A stretch of DNA of 11,328 nucleotides from JBDSTW01 sp039914705. GTDB taxonomy: Bacteria > Pseudomonadota > Gammaproteobacteria > SURF-13. The first letter of the stretch is position 1, and every line of letters starts with the position of its first letter. Made by a program: the position numbers and the translations under genes. Location: contig JBDSOT010000040.1 in NCBI GenBank assembly GCA_039914705.1, positions 1 to 11,328 of the forward strand, in the 5' to 3' direction. The notes under the pieces are model-generated. The model saw only the letters and a list, made by a program, of their open reading frames with translations, did no database searches and had not been told where the DNA came from. Shown piece after piece: positions 6,958 to 11,328 of the stretch.

Positions 6958-8298
6958 TTGTTTGAGCGCCCCCGCAGCACTGAACGCGCTGTCCTCGTCC
7001 ATATCGATTTAAATGCGGAAGGCGACCGTGAAGACCTTGCGGAGCTACAGGAACTTTCTCGCTCCGCCGGTGCCGACGTCGCCGCGATCATCACCGGTAC
7101 GCGTCCCCGGCCTGACCCCAAATATTTTGTAGGAACCGGCAAGGCGGAGGAAATCCGCGTAGCGGTAGAGCGTGAACAGGCCCAGGTGGTACTGTTCAAT
7201 CACGCCTTGTCACCCGCCCAGGAGCGCAATCTGGAGCGGCTTCTGCAATGCCGGGTGCTTGATCGCACCGGACTCATACTCGATATCTTCGCGCAACGCG
7301 CCAGCACCTACGAGGGCAAGTTGCAGGTCGAACTGGCCCAGTTACAGCACCTGTCTACGCGCCTGGTGCGCGGCTGGACTCACTTGGAGCGTCAAAAGGG
7401 CGGTATCGGTCTGCGCGGCCCTGGTGAAACCCAGCTGGAAACCGACCGCCGCCTGATCGGTGCCCGCATCAAGCAGATCAACAAGCGACTGGATAAGGTG
7501 CTTACCCAGCGCGAGCAGGGCAGGAAATCGCGGTTAAAGGCTTCCTTATTTACCGCCTCGCTGGTCGGTTACACCAACACCGGCAAGTCAACGCTGTTTA
7601 ACCGGCTCACCGGTGCGGGTGTATACGCCGCCAATCAATTGTTCGCGACGCTTGACCCCACGCTGCGGCGCATCGAACTGCCGAATCGCGAGGTCTTGAT
7701 TCTTGCCGACACGGTAGGCTTTATCCGCCACCTGCCGCACGATCTGGTGGCGGCGTTTCGCTCGACCCTGGAGGAGACGCGGCAGGCCAATCTTCTCCTG
7801 CATATAATTGATGCCCACGATGATAATCGGCATGCCAATGTCGAGCAGGTTAACCGCGTGCTCACCGAGATTGGCGCGGATGCGCTGCGGCAAATCGAGG
7901 TTTATAACAAGATTGACTTGTTGGAAGACGGTCAGCCGCGCCTGGAGCGCGATGAATTCGGCCGGGTCCAACGTGTGTGGTTATCCGCAGTGAGCGGTGC
8001 GGGGCTGGATCTGTTGCGCGAGGCGCTCGCCGAGCATGTTAACGAACATGATAATGCGCTGACGCAGGGTGGTGAGGATCAGTATCATGAATCGGGCACT
8101 GGATTGCCCGTGGCGCTCAGGGAACCCGTGCGTCATTCGTTGCGCCTGTTACCTACGGAAGGACGCCTGCGCGCCAGGCTATTCAATATGGGTGCGGTGC
8201 GCGAAGAACACCTCAGCGCCGAGGGCGACTGGTTGCTGGAGGTGGAACTTCAGCCACACAGCCTCGAACACCTGCGCGATGAGGCAGATGTGGCTTGA
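6958..8298 (+). CDS. hflX: Ribosome-associated GTPase HflX
   Basis: HflX binds the 50S subunit and 70S ribosomes and splits stalled ribosomes, notably during heat stress. The 446-residue product has the N-terminal HflX domain (about 1-190), with PKYFVGTGKAEEI and the very conserved block around GGIGLRGPGETQLETDRR (148-165). The GTPase domain follows, with G1 GYTNTGKST (204-212), G3 DTVGF (251-255), G4 NKID (317-320) and G5 SAVSG (343-347). The first codon is TTG at 6958: the LFERP that follows lines up with the family start (MFDRY in E. coli), and no ATG is nearby. AAGAG and a G-run just upstream may bind the ribosome. It follows hfq by 35 nt. Near 361-385 there is an unconserved acidic linker. 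Confidence 0.95.
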   Translation: MFERPRSTERAVLVHIDLNAEGDREDLAELQELSRSAGADVAAIITGTRPRPDPKYFVGTGKAEEIRVAVEREQAQVVLFNHALSPAQERNLERLLQCRVLDRTGLILDIFAQRASTYEGKLQVELAQLQHLSTRLVRGWTHLERQKGGIGLRGPGETQLETDRRLIGARIKQINKRLDKVLTQREQGRKSRLKASLFTASLVGYTNTGKSTLFNRLTGAGVYAANQLFATLDPTLRRIELPNREVLILADTVGFIRHLPHDLVAAFRSTLEETRQANLLLHIIDAHDDNRHANVEQVNRVLTEIGADALRQIEVYNKIDLLEDGQPRLERDEFGRVQRVWLSAVSGAGLDLLREALAEHVNEHDNALTQGGEDQYHESGTGLPVALREPVRHSLRLLPTEGRLRARLFNMGAVREEHLSAEGDWLLEVELQPHSLEHLRDEADVA

Positions 8299-8322
8299 TT
8301 CCTCGCGGGGCCGGATAACTCC

Positions 8323-8351
8323 TTGCGGACAGACCTCAAGAGCCATAAAAT
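8323..8351 (+). promoter_or_regulatory. Possible sigma-70 promoter for hflKC
   Basis: TTGCGG (8323-8328) and TAAAAT (8346-8351) are separated by exactly 17 nt. The -10 matches the consensus at five of six bases; the -35 matches at three. It would give a leader of roughly 260 nt before hflK, which is long, so another promoter nearer the gene is possible. Confidence 0.35.
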
Positions 8352-8374
8352 ACGTAATGTGATGAGCCGTATTT
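8348..8374. repeat. Inverted repeat overlapping the putative hflKC -10 box
   Basis: AAATACG (8348-8354) and CGTATTT (8368-8374) are perfect 7-bp arms with a 13-nt spacer. The left arm overlaps the predicted -10 hexamer, so it could be an operator or a leader hairpin. No regulator can be named. Confidence 0.25.
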
Positions 8375-8421
8375 CCCGCACTTTCACCTACTAAATAACC
8401 TGAACAGCTAAGGCCGTGATT

Positions 8422-8433
8422 TGAATGCATTCA
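8422..8433. repeat. Perfect 12-bp palindrome TGAATGCATTCA
   Basis: This uninterrupted palindrome lies within the hflX-hflK gap and is bounded by non-complementary bases. It could be a dimeric regulator site, but a single copy proves nothing. Confidence 0.25.
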
Positions 8434-8589
8434 GGCGTTGTGTGCCACTTTCACAGATATTTTCATGCGAGCCGACGGAACATTCATGGTATGACCCTTG
8501 TTAACAGTCTGCCAGAATCTTTCGATGTGCGAATCTCAAGATGTACGTTTCTACAGGGTGGCCACGAGCCACACTTTATCGAAGATTAA
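8425..8589 (+). CDS. Doubtful 54-codon open frame
   Basis: An ATG directly preceded by an in-frame TGA opens 54 codons that end 30 nt before hflK. The peptide begins MHSGVVCHFHRYF and ends GGHEPHFIED. It is rich in His and Arg, with no signal peptide, membrane helix or family I recognise. There is no Shine-Dalgarno at this ATG or at the internal one at 8491. An open stretch of this size is not rare by chance, so I list it only so it can be tested for conservation. Confidence 0.12.
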   Translation: MHSGVVCHFHRYFHASRRNIHGMTLVNSLPESFDVRISRCTFLQGGHEPHFIED

Positions 8590-8619
8590 CTATGGGCTTA
8601 ACCATGAACGGAGTGACTG

Positions 8620-9843
8620 ATGGCGTGGAATGAACCGGGTAACGGCAGTAAAGACCCTTGGGGCAATCGCAAAAATAACGAGCAGGGTCCGCCCGATCTT
8701 GATGAGATGGTGCGCAAGCTACAGCAGAAATTCAGGTCGCTGTTGGGTGGCAGCGGTAACGGTAGCGGCAGCAGCAGGCGTCCTGAAGGTGTAGGGCGAA
8801 GCGGTCCCGGATTCAGCATTATCGCGGCTCTCGCCGTGGTCGTCTGGGCGCTGTCCGGGATTTATATTATTGACTCCGCCGAGCGCGGTGTATTGCTGCG
8901 CTTTGGCACCTACGAACAAACCACCGGCCCCGGTCTGCACTGGCACCTTCCCTATCCGATTGAAACAGTAGACAAGGTGAACGTTGACGAGATCCGCAAC
9001 GTGGAGATCGGTTTTCGTTCCGGCGACGAACTCAAGCAAGGTGTGGAGCCGGTGGCACGCGAGGCCTTGATGCTCACTGAAGATGAAAATATCGTTAACG
9101 TGAAGCTGGCCGTACAATACCGCGTCAAGGATGCACGCGATTATCTGTTCAATGTGATCGATCCCGACGCCACCCTGATTCAGGCGACCGAGAGCGCGGT
9201 GCGTGAAATCGTCGGCAAGAGCAGCATGGATTTTGTGCTTACTGAAGGCCGCACCGAGATCAGCAACCGCACCGAAGAATTAACGCAGCAGATCCTCGAC
9301 CGTTACAAAACCGGTTTGCAGGTCACCAGTGTCAACATGCAGGACGCCCAGCCGCCGGATGAGGTGCAGGATGCCTTCCAGGATGCCATCAGGGCGATCT
9401 CCGACGAGCAGCGCCTGATCAATGAGGCCCAGGCCTATGCCAATGACATTATTCCGCGCGCCAAGGGCGCGGCGGCACGTCTCGAGCAGGAGGGTCAAGC
9501 GTACAAGGCCAAGGCGGTCGCCCAATCTCAGGGTGAGGCCAGCCGCTTCACGCAGGTATTGGGCGAATACACCAAGGCACCGGAGGTTACCCGCAAGCGT
9601 CTCTACCTGGAGGCCATGGAATCAGTGTTGACCAACACCAGCAAGGTTATGGTGGATGTAGAAGGAGGTAATAATCTGCTTTATCTGCCGCTTGATCGTT
9701 TGATGCAGCAAGGTAGCGTGCAGGCTAATCCCGCCGAGGCTGTAATACCGATGAATCCGGGTAACAGCGAAAAGATCGCACCCGCGCCAACACAGGAAAG
9801 AAATGATATGCGTGATCGTGACCGCGACCGGGGGGCATCCTAA
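8620..9843 (+). CDS. hflK: FtsH protease modulator HflK
   Basis: HflK forms, with HflC, a large membrane SPFH assembly that encloses FtsH and limits its degradation of membrane proteins. The 407-residue product starts with a cytoplasmic head rich in Gly, Asn and Ser (1-62, containing KDPWG). One transmembrane helix follows (about 65-84, FSIIAALAVVVWALSG then IYII), then a periplasmic SPFH/band-7 domain from ERGVLLRFG (88-96). Ala/Glu/Gln-rich helices around 270-310 are expected to form the coiled-coil belt. The tail ends in a charged RDRDRDRG run encoded by a near-perfect 6-nt repeat at about 9811-9831. ATG 8620 has GGAG at 8610-8613, 6 nt upstream. The stop shares one base with hflC. Confidence 0.96.
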   Translation: MAWNEPGNGSKDPWGNRKNNEQGPPDLDEMVRKLQQKFRSLLGGSGNGSGSSRRPEGVGRSGPGFSIIAALAVVVWALSGIYIIDSAERGVLLRFGTYEQTTGPGLHWHLPYPIETVDKVNVDEIRNVEIGFRSGDELKQGVEPVAREALMLTEDENIVNVKLAVQYRVKDARDYLFNVIDPDATLIQATESAVREIVGKSSMDFVLTEGRTEISNRTEELTQQILDRYKTGLQVTSVNMQDAQPPDEVQDAFQDAIRAISDEQRLINEAQAYANDIIPRAKGAAARLEQEGQAYKAKAVAQSQGEASRFTQVLGEYTKAPEVTRKRLYLEAMESVLTNTSKVMVDVEGGNNLLYLPLDRLMQQGSVQANPAEAVIPMNPGNSEKIAPAPTQERNDMRDRDRDRGAS

Positions 9844-10799
9844 TGAGCCAGATGGCGCGTACAGGCGGCATTATCCTGCTGGTCTTCGTGGCGTTGATCG
9901 CCTCGTTTTCCATCTTCACCGTCACCCCGCGCGAGCGGGCGATTCTATTCAGCTTTGGGGAGATCAAACGCACCGATTTTGTTGCCGGGCTGCACTTCAA
10001 GTGGCCGTTCATTACCAATGTGCGTAAGTTCGACGCCCGCATTCATACCTTGGAGGCAGATCCCGAGGGTTATCTTACCAAGGAAAAAAAGAACGTTATC
10101 GTTGACTCCTTCGTCAAATGGCGTATCGAGAATGTGTCACGCTATTACACAGCAATGGGTGGCGATGAGGCGCGCGCGGGTCTGCGCCTGTATCAGATCG
10201 TCAAGGATGGATTACGCAGTGAATTCGGCAAGCGCACCATCCAGGAAGTCGTCTCCGGCGATCGCGTAAAGATCATGAATATCCTGACGGCTGCCGCCAA
10301 TCAGCAGGCGCAAAAATTCGGCATCGAGGTTATCGATGTACGTCTAAGACGCGTCGATTTGCCGAAGGGAGTCAGCGCATCGGTATATCAGCGCATGGAG
10401 TCTGAACGTGCGCAATCGGCTAAGCAGTTGCGTGCCAATGGCGCTGAGGCTGCGGAGCGCATCCGCGCAAATGCAGACCGGCAGCGCACGATCATCCTGG
10501 CGGAGGCATTCAGCGGGGCGGAACGCACGCGCGGCGAGGGTGACGCACTGGCCTCCAGGACCTATGCCGAGGCGTATGGCAGCAATCCGGAGTTTTACTC
10601 GCTCTATCGCAGCCTGAACGCCTATAAAGACGTGTTCAAGAGTAAAAGCGACATGATGGTGCTGGAGCCGGACTCGGAGTTTTTTGAATACTTTAAAGAT
10701 CCCCAGGCAGGTAATGGCGCAAATAACGCTAACCGGCAATCGGCAAGTCCGTCGCCACGCGCAGCAACTGCTAATCCACCGATTGAAACAGCGCCCTAA
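9843..10799 (+). CDS. hflC: FtsH protease modulator HflC
   Basis: This is the partner of HflK in the SPFH complex around FtsH. The 318-residue product has an N-terminal signal anchor (about 8-26, GGIILLVFVALIASFSIF) followed at once by the SPFH domain (TPRERAILFSFGEI). It includes KKNVIVDSFVKWRI and the conserved LRRVDLPKGVSASVYQRMESER block, which leads into the long Ala/Glu/Arg-rich helix (from about 175). PEFYSLYRSLNAYKDVF is typical of HflC near the C-terminus. The last 30 or so residues are a low-complexity Asn/Pro/Ala tail. TAATG links it to hflK, so the two are translationally coupled and probably made in equal amounts. Length is close to that of typical homologues. Confidence 0.96.
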   Translation: MSQMARTGGIILLVFVALIASFSIFTVTPRERAILFSFGEIKRTDFVAGLHFKWPFITNVRKFDARIHTLEADPEGYLTKEKKNVIVDSFVKWRIENVSRYYTAMGGDEARAGLRLYQIVKDGLRSEFGKRTIQEVVSGDRVKIMNILTAAANQQAQKFGIEVIDVRLRRVDLPKGVSASVYQRMESERAQSAKQLRANGAEAAERIRANADRQRTIILAEAFSGAERTRGEGDALASRTYAEAYGSNPEFYSLYRSLNAYKDVFKSKSDMMVLEPDSEFFEYFKDPQAGNGANNANRQSASPSPRAATANPPIETAP

Positions 10800-10830
10800 G
10801 ATTCCGCCCGCTCAATCGCTCTAATTATTA

Positions 10831-11016
10831 ATGTGGGATTCCCTGCTCATCGCGCTCGCCTTGATTTTGATCATCGAAGGCATGCTGCCATTTTTGAACC
10901 CGGCAGGTCTGCGCAAATCGCTGCTGCTGATTACGCAAATGGACGACAGAACGATGCGCATCGGCGGGCTGGTCAGCATGCTTGTCGGGATTGCCTTGCT
11001 GTATTGGGTTCACTGA
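10831..11016 (+). CDS. yjeT: DUF2065 family small membrane protein (YjeT-like)
   Basis: A 61-residue protein with two predicted membrane helices, about 4-20 (SLLIALALILIIEGMLP) and about 43-59 (RIGGLVSMLVGIALLYW), joined by a short loop with NPAGLRK and a polar MDDRTMR segment. This pattern, and the position just after hflC, match the DUF2065/YjeT family, whose function is unknown. The conserved location suggests, but does not prove, a link to HflKC-FtsH. It begins 31 nt after hflC with ATG and no ribosome site. Confidence 0.85.
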   Translation: MWDSLLIALALILIIEGMLPFLNPAGLRKSLLLITQMDDRTMRIGGLVSMLVGIALLYWVH

Positions 11017-11066
11017 AAACGTTGTCTCGCTCAAATCCACCAAACGTATTTATAGAAAAATAATCC

Positions 11067-11328
11067 ATGGCCGATAAAGACCGCTGGCTGTTACCCGAGG
11101 GTATTGAAGACGTGCTGCCGCTCCAGGCTGAGCGCCTTGAAGGCTTACGCCGCGACCTGCTTGACCTGTTTCATAGCTGGGGTTACGAGTTGGTCATACC
11201 ACCGTTGGTCGAGTATCTGGAATCTCTGTTGACCGGTACCGGCAATGACTTAGATCTGCAAACCTTCAAGATCACCGACCAACTCACCGGACGTTTGATG
11301 GGCGTGCGCGCCGACATGACGCCGCAGG
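11067..11328 (+). CDS. hisZ: ATP phosphoribosyltransferase regulatory subunit HisZ (partial)
   Basis: HisZ is a catalytically inactive relative of histidyl-tRNA synthetase that pairs with the short form of HisG to run and regulate the first step of histidine synthesis. The window holds only the first 87 codons. The N-terminus (DRWLLPEGIEDVLP) and the motif VRADMTPQ (about 80-87) are typical of HisZ; histidyl-tRNA synthetase normally has LRPEGT at this place. SWGYELVIPPLVEYLESL is the class II synthetase-like motif 1 region. It starts at ATG 11067, 50 nt after the DUF2065 gene, with no Shine-Dalgarno but an A/T-rich upstream stretch. Its presence predicts a short HisG elsewhere in the genome. 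The gene continues past the right edge. Confidence 0.9.
   Translation, partial: MADKDRWLLPEGIEDVLPLQAERLEGLRRDLLDLFHSWGYELVIPPLVEYLESLLTGTGNDLDLQTFKITDQLTGRLMGVRADMTPQ

Larger units (their letters stand above)
8299..8619. other. Long gap between hflX and hflK
   Basis: This 321-nt stretch has no recognisable gene and looks lower in GC than its neighbours. It contains a possible promoter (8323-8351), an inverted repeat (8348-8374), a perfect 12-bp palindrome (8422-8433), and a small hairpin with GTGGC (8558-8562) and GCCAC (8568-8572). A 54-codon open frame at 8425-8589 lacks a ribosome site. No intrinsic terminator with a T-run follows hflX. The gap may separate a hflKC transcript from the hfq-hflX transcript. 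Confidence 0.5.

Noticed and set aside
8348..8374. AAATACG/CGTATTT stem as a terminator after hflX
   Set aside because: The stem has only two G-C pairs, a 13-nt loop, and is followed by CCCGC rather than a T-run.
8179..8430. Minus-strand 83-residue open frame across the hflX end and the following gap
   Set aside because: More than 40% of it lies antisense to conserved hflX codons, and the peptide shows no family motif or ribosome site; it is a shadow frame.
11022..11052. Promoter for hisZ (TTGTCT with TATTTA)
   Set aside because: The spacing is 19 nt and both boxes are poor matches; too weak to call.

Overview
This is a conserved housekeeping gene cluster, almost certainly from a gammaproteobacterium. 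The order nnr-tsaE-amiB-mutL-miaA-hfq-hflX-hflK-hflC-yjeT matches the well-known Escherichia coli/Pseudomonas superoperon, and every product reads as an intact member of its family. Ending in hisZ (ATP phosphoribosyltransferase regulatory subunit), where E. coli has purA, is typical of gammaproteobacteria outside the enterics. A MutL that carries the endonuclease motif points the same way: this is not an E. coli-type MutH/Dam organism. Codon use is moderately GC-rich and even along the cluster. I see no insertion sequence, phage gene, tRNA, rRNA or CRISPR array.

Layout. Positions 1-85 hold the N-terminus of an unidentified membrane protein on the minus strand, divergent from everything else. 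A short divergent intergenic region follows. Next come nnr (NAD(P)HX epimerase/dehydratase) and tsaE (tRNA t6A synthesis ATPase), overlapping by 4 nt. After an AT-rich gap with a possible promoter and inverted repeat come amiB (cell-division amidase with a LysM domain), mutL (mismatch repair) and miaA (tRNA A37 prenylation). hfq then follows with its own leader, which has a hairpin, A-rich ARN triplets and a strong Shine-Dalgarno. hflX (ribosome-associated GTPase) starts with TTG. About 320 nt without a clear gene separate hflX from the tightly coupled pair hflK-hflC (SPFH modulators of FtsH). A 61-residue DUF2065 membrane protein and the start of hisZ close the window.

How the genes work together. 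There is no single pathway. Two genes modify tRNA position 37 (tsaE for t6A, miaA for i6A), one repairs metabolites (nnr), one remodels the wall at division (amiB), one repairs DNA (mutL), and hfq-hflX-hflK-hflC form the RNA-chaperone, ribosome-rescue and membrane-proteolysis group. I did not find a novel system. The best second-look items are the hfq leader, the unusual Hfq rim sequence and short acidic tail, the nuclease-type MutL, and the long hflX-hflK gap. Strong ribosome sites are seen only before hfq and hflK.
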